A DNA stretch of 64,000 nt from Nocardiopsis sp. CNR-923 (GTDB lineage Bacteria; Actinomycetota; Actinomycetes; Streptosporangiales; Streptosporangiaceae): positions 1 to 64,000 of the forward strand of contig NZ_MKKC01000022.1 of assembly GCF_001942255.1 (NCBI RefSeq), written 5' to 3'. Below the pieces are notes generated by a model. It ran no database searches, had not been told where the DNA came from, and saw nothing but the letters and a program-made list of their open reading frames with translations. Positions within the stretch are counted from its first letter, which is position 1. Every line of letters begins with the position of its first letter. The translations under genes and the position numbers were made by a program. Positions 1 to 9,736 of the stretch are shown here, piece after piece.

Positions 1-86
1 TATAGACGATGGGGTTGATAGGCCGGGTGTGGAAGCCTTGTGAGGGGTGGAGCTGACCGGTACTAATAGGTCGAGGGCTTGTCCGC
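1..86 (+). rRNA. rrl: 23S ribosomal RNA, 3' end (partial)
   Basis: The window opens inside the last ~85 bases of a 23S rRNA. The signature GGTACTAATAGGTCGAGGGC (positions 59-78) is the universally conserved 3' end of bacterial 23S rRNA, including the strand of the terminal helix. The remainder of the gene lies left of the window. The exact 3' end cannot be fixed without the 5' partner strand of helix 1; about 86 is an estimate. Confidence 0.93.
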
Positions 87-188
87 TGCAGATTATTGGA
101 TGTTCGCGCATACTTGTTCACACGGTTTTTGCTGCTGTGGCTTCTTTGCCTTCGTTGTGGGGGTGGGGGGTTGTGGTGGTGGTGTGGT

Positions 189-308
189 TTCCGTGGTGGT
201 TATGGCGGGGGGGTTACACTCGGTTACATTCCGAACCCGGTCGTTAAGTTCCTTTGCGCTGATGGTACTGCCCTGTGGTGGGGTGGGAGAGTAGGTCGCT
301 GCCACGGT
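189..308 (+). rRNA. rrf: 5S ribosomal RNA
   Basis: About 120 nt with the conserved 5S core: TTACATTCCGAACCCGG near 222-238, GATGGTACTGC near 260-270 and GGGAGAGTAGGTCGC near 286-300. The terminal helix is formed by CCGTGG (191-196) pairing with CCACGG (302-307). It lies about 100 nt after the 23S 3' end, as expected for a 16S-23S-5S operon. Confidence 0.93.
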
Positions 309-321
309 TTTTTGTTGGGGA

Positions 322-350
322 GGGGGTCGTCCTTGGGGGCGGCCCCTTTT
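322..350 (+). terminator. rRNA operon terminator
   Basis: A GC-rich hairpin (GGGGTCGTCC / GGGCGGCCCC, with G-U pairs when transcribed and a loop of about 4 nt) is followed directly by TTTT at 347-350. It lies just downstream of the 5S rRNA and fits an intrinsic terminator of the rRNA operon. Confidence 0.75.
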
Positions 351-650
351 CTCGTGCGCACGCTTGTGCGATTGTGAAGGTGAATCGTGGGCTGCAATGC
401 TCAGCTCGATCGGGCTGACAGATCCGCCGTCGACGGCCGTGACCTGCCATGATGGAGACGCGACGGGTCGGTCGTCATGACGGACGGACGTCGGGCCCGT
501 TTCGGATACGCTCGGTGCTCGGGCAGGGAGAGTCACCACCACCCGGTTGGCGGTGGAGAGCCGTTCCATGTCGTAACTGGTGGGACAATTACTATGACGC
601 GCTGCTCCTGATCAAGGTGGCAGCGCTTTTGAATGTTGACGGACGGGTTG
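351..650. other. intergenic region after the rRNA operon
   Basis: About 300 bases between the rRNA terminator and the next gene. I see no RNA gene, repeat or convincing ORF. Short AT-richer patches (GACAATTACTATGACG near 583-598 and the TTTTGAATGTTGACGG stretch near 628-643) are candidate promoter positions for the downstream gene, but no -35/-10 pair is clear enough to call. Confidence 0.5.
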
Positions 651-1688
651 ATGACTGAGGACAGCCGATCGGGAGACCGCGAGGAATCCGGAGCCAACGA
701 CCGTAGCGGCAGCCGCTCCGGGAGGCCCGATGGTCGGGGACGCGGCGATGGCTCCCGGTCCGGCTACGGTGGTTCCAGGGACGCGAGGGGCAGCGGCGGC
801 GGGAACCGGCGTGATGATCGTCGTGGTGGTTTCCGGGGCGAGCGCCGCGACGACCGCGGCGGGTACCGGGGGCGCGACGACCGCCGCGGCGGCCGTGACC
901 AGAGGCGACGGGACGACCGGCCCCGCGATCGGGACCGCGACCCCGCGGACGTGGCGCCCCCGCTCCCCGTGGAGGCCACCTACGACCAGCTGGACGCGGA
1001 GACCCGCCGCGACCTGAGTTCGCTGCCGAAGTCCCTCGCCGAACTCATCGGCAAGCACATCGTCGCCGCCGGTCTCCTCCTCGATGAGGACCCCGAGCGG
1101 GCCTACGGGCACGCCGCCTTCGCCCGCCGCAAGGCGGCGAGGGTGCCCGGTGTCCGTGAGGCGTCGGGTGTGGCCGCCTACACCGTGGGCAGGTGGCAGG
1201 AGGCCCTCGCCGACCTGCGCGCCGCCCGTCGAATGAGCGGTCGGGACAACTTCCTGGCGATCATGGCCGACTGCGAGCGCGGCCTGGGCCGCCCCGAGCG
1301 CGCACTGGAGATCGGCAACGATCCTGCCGCGAAGGATCTCGACGCGGCCGATCGCGTCGAGCTGCGCATCGTCGCCTCCGGTGCCCGCCGGGACATGGGG
1401 GACGTGCAGGGTGCCCTGGCCGAGCTCCAGGTCCCCGAGCTCAAGGAACGCCGGGCCCGGCCATGGATCGCCCGGCTCTTCTACGCCTACGCCGACGTCC
1501 TGGAGGAACTCGGCAAGGAGGACGACGCGCGCGAGTACTTCGCGCGGGCGTCCGCCGTGGACCGCGAGGGCGTGACCGACGCCGACGAGCGTCTCGCCGC
1601 TCTGGAGGGTGTGGAACTCGTGGACGTCGACCACGACGGCATCGTCTGGACGGACGTCGAGGAGGCCGATGACGAGGAGCGGGACTGA
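651..1688 (+). CDS. TPR-like helical repeat protein with Arg/Gly/Asp-rich N-terminus
   Basis: A protein of about 345 aa whose role is not known. Roughly the first 105 residues are low complexity, dominated by R, G, D and S with many DDRGG/RRDD repeats, and are likely disordered and perhaps nucleic-acid binding. The rest is alpha-helical and resembles tetratricopeptide repeats: repeated A..A....G....A spacing, for example around YTVGRWQEALADLRAARR and YADVLEELGKEDDAREYF. The C-terminus is acidic (about 15 D/E in the last 25). Proteins of this build sit upstream of HAD, DUF1015 and tlyA genes in many actinomycetes. An upstream in-frame ATG at 633 is possible; 651 is preferred because the GGACGGG sequence just before it can act as a weak ribosome binding site. 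Confidence 0.75.
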   Translation: MTEDSRSGDREESGANDRSGSRSGRPDGRGRGDGSRSGYGGSRDARGSGGGNRRDDRRGGFRGERRDDRGGYRGRDDRRGGRDQRRRDDRPRDRDRDPADVAPPLPVEATYDQLDAETRRDLSSLPKSLAELIGKHIVAAGLLLDEDPERAYGHAAFARRKAARVPGVREASGVAAYTVGRWQEALADLRAARRMSGRDNFLAIMADCERGLGRPERALEIGNDPAAKDLDAADRVELRIVASGARRDMGDVQGALAELQVPELKERRARPWIARLFYAYADVLEELGKEDDAREYFARASAVDREGVTDADERLAALEGVELVDVDHDGIVWTDVEEADDEERD

Positions 1689-1708
1689 GGCCGCTCGGTG
1701 GGGCTCGG

Positions 1709-2095
1709 GTGCACCTGGGGGTGCTGCCCGAGTCCCACGACTCGGTGGTGTGCCTGACGCTGCGCGGAGACCGCCTGCTGATGGTGCGCCACCGTGACCG
1801 TGCGTGGGAGTTTCCCGGCGGACACGCCGAACCCGGTGAGGCGGTCCGCGACACCGCGGCGCGCGAGGCACGGGAGGAGGCGGGCGCCGCTCTGGGCGAC
1901 GTGTCCGTTCACGGGTACTACGTGTTGGCCAGCGGCCACGTCACCGTCGTCACCAGCGCACGAGTGGTCGACCTCGCGCCGTTGAGCGGGGACTTCGAGA
2001 CCGTCGAGGTCGGCGAGTTCGACACACTGCCCGAGGACCTGTCGTGGTCCGACGGTCTGTACGCCCATCTGCTCACTGAACTCGAACTTCCCTGA
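1709..2095 (+). CDS. Nudix hydrolase
   Basis: 128 aa. The Nudix box is complete at residues 38-60 (G-H-A-E-P-G-E-x7-R-E-x-R-E-E-x-G), giving the metal-binding REXXEE glutamates. The family hydrolyses nucleoside diphosphates linked to another moiety; the substrate cannot be read from sequence. It begins with GTG 20 bases after the TPR gene and is probably co-transcribed with it. Its 3' end overlaps the convergent GNAT gene by 23 bases. It is a compact single-domain member. Confidence 0.85.
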   Translation: MHLGVLPESHDSVVCLTLRGDRLLMVRHRDRAWEFPGGHAEPGEAVRDTAAREAREEAGAALGDVSVHGYYVLASGHVTVVTSARVVDLAPLSGDFETVEVGEFDTLPEDLSWSDGLYAHLLTELELP

Positions 2096-2972
2096 CCTGC
2101 CTGACGAACGTGTGCTCCGTGCCCACGGTTCGGTAGCCCAGCCGGGCGTTGATCGCCAGCATGGGCGCGTTGTCCTCGTGGTTACCGGTGTAGGCGTGGG
2201 TGAAGCCCCGCTCCCGCGCGCGGTGCAGCGCGACGCTCTTGGCGTAGCCCGCCAGCCCCCGGCCGCGGAACTCGCGGAGGGTGCCCGTCATCCCCGACTC
2301 CATCCGCCCCAGGCGGTCCGACAGGTAGCGGGTGATGGCCGCCGGCCTCCCGTCGAGCAGCAGCACCAGACTCAGGTCCAGGTCGTGCAGCGGATTCCCC
2401 CAGACTTCCGCGTACCACTCCTCGAAGGGAGCGAAGGCGACCGATTCCCCTGGTTCGTCCTCGTGGACCGCCCGATCGATCTCGAAGAGCGAGAGGGGAT
2501 CGAACTCGCGCCAGGTCCGCGGTTCCGCACCGGTGGGCGCAGCCGGAAGCTCCGGCAGATCGCGCAGATCCAGCCCCAGGATCCGGTGGCTCTCGACCAC
2601 CTCGCTCCCCCGCAGGGCGTCCAGGAGCGCCGGTCCTTCACGCTGCACGGACTCCTCCGCCGCCGTCACCCGCAGCCTCTCGGCGCCCCGTTCGACCAGG
2701 CTCCGTTCCGAGGCCTCCCACAGGTCCGTGCCCGGACCGTCGTCGCTGACGAGGAGGAAGGTGGTCCCGACCCCCTCGCGGAGCACCGAGCGGACGTGCC
2801 CGGTGATCCGGCCGTCCCGGACGCGCACCAGCGTCAGGTCGTCCGCGCGGGGGGTGCCGTGGTCGTGGCGCCAGCGAATCGCCTCCTCGGACACGACCAG
2901 GACGGGAAAGGCCTCGCTCAGAAGGCGCTGGGTCTCGGGAATGTCGGCTGCGGTGAGGGCACGGATCGTCAT
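2073..2972 (-). CDS. GNAT family N-acetyltransferase, two-domain
   Basis: 299 aa, about twice the length of a single GNAT fold, so probably a tandem-GNAT protein. The C-terminal half carries the acetyl-CoA loop (FRGRGLAGYAKS, about residues 237-248) and the later N-x-x-M-L-x-I-N-x-R-L-G-Y signature (residues ~266-278) seen in mycothiol-synthase-like and Eis-like acetyltransferases. The N-terminal half (residues 1-150) looks like a degenerate GNAT domain. The acceptor is unknown. It is convergent with the Nudix gene and lies 18 bases downstream of the metallo-hydrolase gene on the same strand, so the two may be co-transcribed. Confidence 0.8.
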   Translation of the reverse strand: MTIRALTAADIPETQRLLSEAFPVLVVSEEAIRWRHDHGTPRADDLTLVRVRDGRITGHVRSVLREGVGTTFLLVSDDGPGTDLWEASERSLVERGAERLRVTAAEESVQREGPALLDALRGSEVVESHRILGLDLRDLPELPAAPTGAEPRTWREFDPLSLFEIDRAVHEDEPGESVAFAPFEEWYAEVWGNPLHDLDLSLVLLLDGRPAAITRYLSDRLGRMESGMTGTLREFRGRGLAGYAKSVALHRARERGFTHAYTGNHEDNAPMLAINARLGYRTVGTEHTFVRQVREVRVQ

Positions 2973-2990
2973 GGCGGCGACCCTACGGGC

Positions 2991-3971
2991 TCACCCCTCG
3001 GGCGTCACGTCCTTTTTCGCGGCCTGCTCCGCCCGCAGCCGCTCCAGCCAGTGCACGATGCCGGACACGTTGGTCTCCGCGCCCGCGAGCGTGTCCAGGA
3101 CCCCGGCCGCGCGCTCGGGCATGGGCGCGTACCGCGCCATCACCTTGTCCCGCACCATGGCGATCGCGTGGTCCAGGTCGCCGACGGTGCCGTGGGACTC
3201 GCGCACGGTCTCCACCCACAGCCGCAGTTCGGCCTCGGCGCGCCCGACCGTCTCCGCCACCGTCTCCACCGCGCCGAAGTGCGAGAACATCAGGCGGCGC
3301 GGTTCGATGTCGCCGAACAGCCGCAGGGTGCGCAGGCACGCTTCCAGGTCGAAGTCCGGCGGCGGGGTCGCGGGTCGGACGTCGCCGGTGAGGGGGTTGT
3401 ACACCCCCAGGGCGTCGCCGACGTAGAGATCGCCCGTGGCGGTGTCGACCAGACCCATGTGGTGCTTGGCGTGTCCGGGGGCGTAGTGCGACACCAGGCG
3501 TCGGCCGCCGCCCAGGTCAATCTCTCCGGTCTCGGCGACGGCGCGGATCCGCTCGGCCTCGGTCGGGCGCATGTGCCCGAACAGGGTCTCCAGCCGGTCG
3601 CCCCACACCATCGCGGCGCTGTTCATCAGCCGAGTGGGATCGGCCAGGTGCCGGGCGCCGCGTTCGTGGACGACGATCTCCGCGTCGGGGAACAGGGCGG
3701 CCACGTCCCCTGTCCCGCCCGCGTGGTCCAGGTGGATGTGCGTGACGACGATCGTCGCCAGGTCCTCGGCGGCCAGCCCCAGGTGGGAGATGGCGCTGTG
3801 CAGCACGGGGGCGGACCCGGCGGTGCCGACCTCGACGACGCAGGGGCGTTCGGAACGGATCAGGTAGGCCGAGACCACGCCCGGGTACCCGGCGAGCATC
3901 GTGTCGATGGCGAAGACGTCGTCACCCAGGTGGGTGATCCCCTCCGGCAGGCCGCTCACGTCCACACGCAC
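2991..3971 (-). CDS. metallo-beta-lactamase fold hydrolase
   Basis: 326 aa. The zinc motif HIHLDH lies at residues 78-83, and further metal-ligand histidines are visible in the APGHAKHHMG segment (about 165-174) and FSHFG (about 226-230). This is the MBL superfamily layout used by glyoxalase II-like, lactonase and phosphodiesterase members; the substrate is not identifiable. The alpha-helical C-terminal ~90 residues are typical of the MBL-fold metallohydrolases common in actinobacteria. The GNAT gene follows on the same strand. Confidence 0.85.
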   Translation of the reverse strand: MRVDVSGLPEGITHLGDDVFAIDTMLAGYPGVVSAYLIRSERPCVVEVGTAGSAPVLHSAISHLGLAAEDLATIVVTHIHLDHAGGTGDVAALFPDAEIVVHERGARHLADPTRLMNSAAMVWGDRLETLFGHMRPTEAERIRAVAETGEIDLGGGRRLVSHYAPGHAKHHMGLVDTATGDLYVGDALGVYNPLTGDVRPATPPPDFDLEACLRTLRLFGDIEPRRLMFSHFGAVETVAETVGRAEAELRLWVETVRESHGTVGDLDHAIAMVRDKVMARYAPMPERAAGVLDTLAGAETNVSGIVHWLERLRAEQAAKKDVTPEG

Positions 3972-4204
3972 TCCTGGTTCGTTCCTGGGCGGTGCCGCGC
4001 CGCCTCACGGTGACCGCGGACCGGCCGAAGCGGCCGCGGCCGTGGCGGCGCGTGCCCGGTCGCTGGGCTCAGACCCCGACTCTAGGGCAGGTGGATCCCG
4101 ACCGGTGTGAGCAGGGGGCGGTTGTCCACAGGCTCGCAGTGGTCCTTCCCCGTGGCCGCCGCGTCCGCGAGCCTGGATTCAGCGCACTTCGAAAGGGACG
4201 GAAC

Positions 4205-4617
4205 ATGCGGCGGCAGACCACACCCGCACGGGCGGGGCACCGTAACGAGATTGTCGTGGCGGGGCGCATCACCGCCGAACCCGCCGTCCGGGAGCTGCCC
4301 AGCGGGGACCGGCTCGCGACCTGGCGCGTGTGTGTGGCCCGCGCCGCCGACTCCCGGTTCCGAGGCCACCGCTGCGACGCCATCACCTGCGTCAGCTCGA
4401 TCCCGGGGTCCAGGACCGGGTCCGGGAGTGGCGGCTGGGGGAGGTCGTGGAGATGACCGGGGCGCTGCGCCGGCGCACCTGGCGGGTCGGTGGCGGGGTG
4501 CGCACCGTCTACGAGGTGGAGGTGCGCACGGCGGAGCGGGTGGGGGAGCGGGACGAGGCGGGCGCCGCGGGGCCGGTGGGACCGAGCACGGCGGAGCGGA
4601 AGGGGCAGGAGCGGTGA
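4205..4617 (+). CDS. single-stranded DNA-binding protein-like (frameshifted as sequenced)
   Basis: An OB-fold SSB-like protein of about 137 aa once one missing base is allowed for. The N-terminal part (NEIVVAGRITAEPAVRELPSG) and the D-A-I-T-C-V strand are typical of SSB. After about 4395 the reading frame must change to continue as RVREWRLGEVVEMTGALRRR and the TYR-V-E-V-strand end. The gap is repaired by one added base, as in many other genes here. AAAGGGA (4192-4198) is a good ribosome binding site for the ATG at 4205. It lacks the long Gly-rich linker and acidic DDxPF tail of the main replicative SSB, so it is probably an accessory paralogue. Confidence 0.7.
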
Positions 4618-4715
4618 GGTGGGAACAGGCTGGCGCCGCCGGGCGCGCGGCGCGGCCGCCCCGCCCGGGACGGTCGGAGTCCCGGATCCCTCAGGCTCGG
4701 GAGGGAGTCAACGGG

Positions 4716-5723
4716 TCACCAGCCCAGGCGGGCCAGCGCCCGGCGTGCGGACGGGCCGGTCGGGTCCGCCGTGGGGTCCGACCACGCCGCCGCGCACAGC
4801 GCCCGCAGGCCGTCCAGCCGGTCGCCGTCCCCATCCAGACCGAAGACGCCGTCCTCGGTCGTGGCCGTCCACCCCTCGCAACGGGACCGTGTCCCCTGCC
4901 TGAGCACGGCCGGGTGCGCCGTGTTGATGCCCGACACGTCCCAGGCAAGGTAGTTCGGGCGTTGGTGCGCTGGTGCGCACAACGCGTCGAGCGGCGTGGC
5001 GACCCCCGACAGTACGAGCATCCCGGCGGCCCCGTGGGCGCTGGCGCCCTCGATATCGGTGTCCAGTCGATCGCCGACGATCAGCGGTCTCTCGGCGCCG
5101 GTGCGCAGGATCCCCTCCTCGTGCAGAGGACGCATGGGCTTGCCCGCCACAATCGGCTCGACTCCGGTCGCGTGAACGATCACCCGCACGAACGCCCCGT
5201 TGGCCGGAGTGATCCCCCACTCGTTGGGGGCGGTGGCGTCGGCGTTGCTCGCCACGTACAACGCGCCCCGGGCGACCGCGAGGGCACCCTGTTCGATCAG
5301 GTCGCGGCTCATGGTGCGCGAGTACCCCTGCACCACGGCCACCACCGACTCCGTCGCCACGGTCACCGGTCGCAACCCCATGCGCCGTACCGCCTGGCGC
5401 AGCCCGGTGTCTCCCACCACGAGGACGTCCGAGCCCGCCGGAAACCGGTCACACACCACACGCGCGGCGGCTTCGGCCGAGGTCACCACGTCCTCGGGAG
5501 CGGCGGCCACCCCGAGTTCGGCCAGGTGCTCGGCGATGCGGGCGGGCGTGCGCCCGGCGTTGTTGGTCACGAACGCCACCCGCGCGCCCGCCGCGCGGGC
5601 CTTGCCCACCGCCTCCGCTGCGCTCGGCACCGCTCGTGGGCCGATGTAGACCACGCCGTCGAGGTCGAGGAGCATCGCGTCGTGCAGCTCCGAGAGCGGG
5701 CGGTCGGCGGCGAGCAGGGACAT
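4716..5723 (-). CDS. HAD-IIA family phosphatase (NagD-like)
   Basis: 335 aa. Motif I is DLDGVVYIG (about residues 20-28), followed by the substrate-loop sequence FVTNNAGRTP (motif II T/S-N). A K residue in GKPMRPL (motif III) and the acidic motif IV GDRLDTDI complete a type IIA HAD hydrolase, the NagD/phosphoglycolate phosphatase group. It dephosphorylates small phosphorylated metabolites in the cytosol; the exact substrate is not known. In many actinomycetes this gene lies between a TPR gene and tlyA, as here. Confidence 0.87.
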   Translation of the reverse strand: MSLLAADRPLSELHDAMLLDLDGVVYIGPRAVPSAAEAVGKARAAGARVAFVTNNAGRTPARIAEHLAELGVAAAPEDVVTSAEAAARVVCDRFPAGSDVLVVGDTGLRQAVRRMGLRPVTVATESVVAVVQGYSRTMSRDLIEQGALAVARGALYVASNADATAPNEWGITPANGAFVRVIVHATGVEPIVAGKPMRPLHEEGILRTGAERPLIVGDRLDTDIEGASAHGAAGMLVLSGVATPLDALCAPAHQRPNYLAWDVSGINTAHPAVLRQGTRSRCEGWTATTEDGVFGLDGDGDRLDGLRALCAAAWSDPTADPTGPSARRALARLGW

Positions 5724-6203
5724 GGCGGGACATCCGTTCCGGGCGGCGGGAGGGGACGCGTCCAGGCTATGGCCGCGGTGGCGGGTGCGACTTCCCACCT
5801 CGGGTGTGCCCTCGGTCGCATCCATGGCCCGGGCGGGCCGATCACTGGCGGAGCCCGTCCGCCGTGTCGGGGATCGCGGGCATGTGGGCGCCTTCCCCGC
5901 GTGGCCCGTCGCCGTTCGCGCGTGTCCCAGCGCGGCCGACGCCGCGGCCCGCCGCCGGGGGAACCACGCCCCAGCTCCGCTGTGTGCTCCTCCAGGGCGG
6001 CTGGAACCGCACGGGGGCCGCACGGCGGCGGGCCGGTTCGGACGGCGGTCCGAACGTGCCTGAGGACGTACGGGTTCGCCCGCACGGCGGGGACGGCCCC
6101 GGCCAGGTCGCGGGTGGGGCCGCCGGCACGTCCCGGGGTGCGGTCGGCCGCAGGGTGTTCGTGTGGTCGGCATCCTCGCGCGCGTCGGGTTCGGCGGGAC
6201 ACG
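5724..6203. other. intergenic region between divergent HAD and serine hydrolase genes
   Basis: About 480 bases between two divergently transcribed genes. It is uniformly GC-rich and several frames stay open by composition alone, but none has a ribosome binding site or recognisable protein. It presumably contains both promoters; no -35/-10 pair, repeat or RNA element stands out. Confidence 0.5.
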
Positions 6204-7831
6204 ATGGGGACCATGTTTCCAACAAGGGCCATGTCACCGAGTCTCCTCTGCGTCGGCCTCGTACTCCTCAGCGCCGTTCCCGCCTCAGCCGACGCCGGGC
6301 GCCCGGTCTCGGGGCCGCTGACTTCCGAGGCGGTGGACACCTACGTTCACGGCTACCTGGCCTCCGCGCCCCTGCCCGGGGCCGCCGTCGCCGTCACCCG
6401 GGGGACCGAGGTGGTGCGCACGGCGGGGTACGGCACCGACTCCCGGGGCGAGCCGATGACCGCCGACACCCCCATGGGTGTGGCTTCGGTCAGCAAGTCC
6501 TTCACCGCGCTGGCGGTGATGCAGCTCGTCGAGGACGGCGAGGTCGCGCTCGACGACCCGGTGGTGGAGCACCTGCCGGAGTTCACCACGGCCGACCCCC
6601 GCTCGGACGACATCACGGTCCGCCAGCTGTTGACCCACACCTCCGGGATGGCCGACTCCACGTTCGATGAGAAGGCCGCGCCGGTCTCCGCCGACCTGGC
6701 AGGCGCGGTCGCGCGTTCGGCCGATGCCGGGCTGGCCGCGGCCCCGGGCGCCGAGGAGCACTATCACAATCCGAACTACCAGGTGGCGGCGCGTCTGGTG
6801 GAGGTGGTCAGCGGTCGCCCGTTCGCGGAGTTCCTGGACGAGCGCACATTCACGCCCCTGGGCATGGACGGCACGGTCACCGTCGACAGCGCCGAGCGGG
6901 TCTTCGCGGCGGGTGTGGCACGGGGACACATCGTCGCGCTGGGGCGGGCGGTCCCCATCGTGGAGCCGGAGAGCTACCTCAACGGTTCGAGCGGCATGGT
7001 CACCACCGCCGCCGACATGGCCCGATGGCTCATCGCGCAGAACAACGGCGGGGCGGGCGCCAACGGCGCACGCGCCTGTCGGAGGAGGGCATCGACACCA
7101 CGCACACGCCGCTCGACCAGGACGGGTTGGGCGAGAGCGCGGCTCTGGGCTGGAACACCCGGGAAACACCGTCGGGCGCGCCGATGGTCGCGCACGGCGG
7201 CATCCAGTTCACCTACACGGCCCACCAGGCGCTGCTGCCCGAGAGCGGGCACGGGATCGCGGTGATGGCCAACACCGGGCTGGGCGTTTCCGACGCCTAC
7301 GCGCTGCTGTCGGGGCTGGTCGCGCTCGCCGAGGGCTCGGAGCCGAGCGCTCCGATGAGTGCGGTGCTGCTGGCGGTCGATCTGGTCCTGGTCACTCTCA
7401 TGGGACTGGCCGGGTACCTCGCCTTCCGGGGTGTGCGGCGGGCCGGGGCGTGGGTCGAGGCCGCCCGTCGGCGCCCCTGGTGGCGGACTGTCGTGCGTCT
7501 GTTGCCCGGCCTCGTCGTGATCCTCGCCGCCGGGTTTCCGAACCGGCTCCTGGGCCTGCTCAGCGGCAACCGCCGCCTCACATGGGAGCAGACCTTCTAC
7601 GTCGTCCCCACCGGCGCGACCCTGCTGGTGGTCGCCGCGCTCGCGGTCACCGTGGTCTACGCGGTCCGCGCCGTGCGGTCGGTTCGCCCGTCACCGGGCG
7701 GGCCACGGGCCGGAGCGCGGCCGGGGAGACCCGCGGCTCCCCGGGCGGCCACGCCTGGACCGGCCGTGGGGACGCGCCCGTCCGGTCGCCGGTCACCGGA
7801 CGGACCCGCCGTCAGGGGAGGACGCGCATGA
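6204..7831 (+). CDS. beta-lactamase family serine hydrolase with C-terminal membrane anchor (frameshifted as sequenced)
   Basis: A class C beta-lactamase/esterase-like hydrolase of about 542 aa after adding one base near 7072. An N-terminal secretion signal (residues ~8-30, hydrophobic and ending in A-S-A) leads to the SVSK motif (S-x-x-K, catalytic Ser and Lys, about residue 97), then the Tyr motif in YHNPNYQ and later HGG in AHGGIQFTY. The C-terminal ~150 residues contain three hydrophobic segments, suggesting membrane anchoring. The family includes D-amino peptidases, esterases and PBP-like proteins. Near 7072 the frame must shift by one base to join NNGGAGANGAR to LSEEGIDTT. The 3' end overlaps the convergent DUF1015 gene by 20 bases. 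Confidence 0.78.
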
Positions 7832-9113
7832 CGAGACCGGTGCGCGGTTTGGGCCCGAACGACGTGGACTTACGGGGGGTCAGATCCCCGCGCTCGGCGA
7901 CGGCGTACACCTGTTCCACCCGGAGCGGGGGCACGATGACGGCGGTACCGCCTTCCCGACGGGCGACCTCGACCGCCTCTGCGGCCTCGTCGTGCACCAT
8001 GCGCACGTCGCGGTCCGACCGGTTCCACAGGGGGAGGAGAACGTGGTGCAGCGCGGCGGTCGGCAGTTCGCGATAGGCCTCGGAGTGGGTGGCGGCGGCC
8101 TCGGCCAGGCGGGCCTGGTCGACGTCGTGCACCAGGTGGTGGTCGCCTTCGGGCCCGGCCAGCAGGAGCGCGGGATGCTCGGCCTTCCACAGGGCCATTT
8201 CGGCGTCGGCGAGGGAGCCGCCCGGTACCCGTTCGACACGGGCGACCGAGCGCACGGCCTCGGCCGCCTCCCTCGTGGTCAGCCCCGGGACGACGCGGTG
8301 GATGGCGCCCAGCGTCGGCGGATGGGCGTCGCTGTCCACCAGGTAGGCGAGCCCGTGCGACCACCCCGGCTCGTCACTGTGCTCGTGCATGCGCTGGTAG
8401 GCGGCGTACCGGTGGTGCCCGTCCGCGATCAGCGCGCTGCGCCGCGCCAGGTCGGATGCGATCTGCGCGTGAATCGAAGGGTCGGTCAGCGACCAGAGCC
8501 GGTGGCGGGTCCCGTCGGCGGTGCGGGTGTCGACCAGGAGCCTGCCGCGTTCCTCGGCGGCCTCGGTGATCCGGGTCGTGGCGCCGTCCGCGCCCGGGTA
8601 CAGCAGGAAGATCGGTTCCAGGTTGGCGTGGGTCCGCGCCATCAGCCGGACCCGGTCCAGGACCGGCGCGCGGCCCACCTCCTCGTGCGGACGCACCGGT
8701 CCCGACGTCGAGGCGGAGGGCAGCTCCAGCGCGCCGATGACGCCCCGCTGCCGGGTTCCCGCCGCGGTCACCTGTTCGTAGACGTACAGGGCGGGGTCGG
8801 GGTCCAGGGCCAGGACGCCGTCGCCGATCCAGGCGCGCAGATGCGCGGCGGCGCTCTCGTAGACGGACCGTGCCGGTGTTCCCGGGCGGTCGCCCGGCAT
8901 GGTGATGTTGAGCTGGTAGGGGCGGGTGATGTGCGTCGCGTTGTGCGGGTCGGATCGCAGCAGCGCCCGGGCCTCCTCGGGTCCCGGTATGTCGTAGGGC
9001 GGGGCGAGCAGGCGGGCGAAGTCGTGCTCGGGCGAGTCGAGGATCTTCCCGACGTCCAGAGCCGTGTACCGCAGACCGCGGAAGGGAGCCAGTGCGAGAG
9101 GTTGGCGTGGCAT
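7812..9113 (-). CDS. DUF1015 family protein
   Basis: 433 aa, the usual length for DUF1015. Recognisable family features are the N-terminal PFRGLRY segment, the LLAPPYDIP motif (about residues 36-44), NATHITRP and the central IADGHHRYAAY motif (about 235). The molecular function is not established; some annotations call it SerC-like or kinase-like. The long neighbouring upstream frame has no ribosome binding site, so the ATG at 9113, which starts with MPRQPL, is taken as the start. Confidence 0.85.
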   Translation of the reverse strand: MPRQPLALAPFRGLRYTALDVGKILDSPEHDFARLLAPPYDIPGPEEARALLRSDPHNATHITRPYQLNITMPGDRPGTPARSVYESAAAHLRAWIGDGVLALDPDPALYVYEQVTAAGTRQRGVIGALELPSASTSGPVRPHEEVGRAPVLDRVRLMARTHANLEPIFLLYPGADGATTRITEAAEERGRLLVDTRTADGTRHRLWSLTDPSIHAQIASDLARRSALIADGHHRYAAYQRMHEHSDEPGWSHGLAYLVDSDAHPPTLGAIHRVVPGLTTREAAEAVRSVARVERVPGGSLADAEMALWKAEHPALLLAGPEGDHHLVHDVDQARLAEAAATHSEAYRELPTAALHHVLLPLWNRSDRDVRMVHDEAAEAVEVARREGGTAVIVPPLRVEQVYAVAERGDLTPRKSTSFGPKPRTGLVMRVLP

Positions 9114-9379
9114 CCCAGAAAGGTACCCGCGGCCCCCGGGTGCGACGCGTGCCCGGAGTGCCCCTCTGGCCGGCCCCACCCGCGCGCACCGGGACTCGGC
9201 CGCCGTGGCGTCGTGTGCGATCACCGCGCTCACGGCGGTGTGGCCGCCGCGCCCCGCTCCCGGGTGCGGGCACCGACTGCGCCTGGGCGCGGCTTCCGGG
9301 CCGCTCCGGGGCCGCCAGGGCCTTTCGCGCGGCCGAGCCGAACTCGCGAGGCTGCCGGCGGCGGTGGGGAGGGGAACGG

Positions 9380-9736
9380 TCAGATCAGGCGGCGCATCCG
9401 GAGCAGGTCGCCCACGCTGGCGTCCACCCTCACCCGGCGGGTGAGCAGGGCCCGCGCGTAGTCCATCCGGTCCTCGGCCAGCTCCACGAGGTCGGCGCTG
9501 TCCACGGTCACCCGCACCTGCGGGGAGGGAGCGGCCCGGTCCGCGGGGCGGTGGGTGACGTCCACGAGCCCGCCCGGGGTCAGCCGCATGTCGAAGACGG
9601 TGGCCAGGTCCGGGACCACGACGCTCACGGAGCGCTCGCGGATGTGCTTGCGGCGTTCGGACTCGGGTTGGGCGAGGATGCGCTCGTTCACCCTGCTGAT
9701 GCCGGCCAGGCACGCCTCGATGCTGCTCATCCCCAT
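9380..9736 (-). CDS. SCP2 sterol-binding domain-like small protein
   Basis: 118 aa, no signal peptide. The pattern of short strands and helices (VFDMRLTPGGLVDV, then VRVTVDSADLVELAED, then a terminal helix ARALLTRRVRVDASVGDLL) is that of the SCP2/sterol carrier fold, a small hydrophobic-ligand-binding domain. Genes of this type stand beside DUF1015 and tlyA in other actinomycetes, which supports the call. The ligand is unknown. It shares its strand with DUF1015, 266 bases upstream of it. Confidence 0.6.
   Translation of the reverse strand: MGMSSIEACLAGISRVNERILAQPESERRKHIRERSVSVVVPDLATVFDMRLTPGGLVDVTHRPADRAAPSPQVRVTVDSADLVELAEDRMDYARALLTRRVRVDASVGDLLRMRRLI

Noticed and set aside
612..1871. 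Long minus-strand open frame (419 codons) opposite the TPR and Nudix genes
   Set aside because: High GC keeps opposite frames open; it is a shadow with no recognisable protein and no ribosome binding site.
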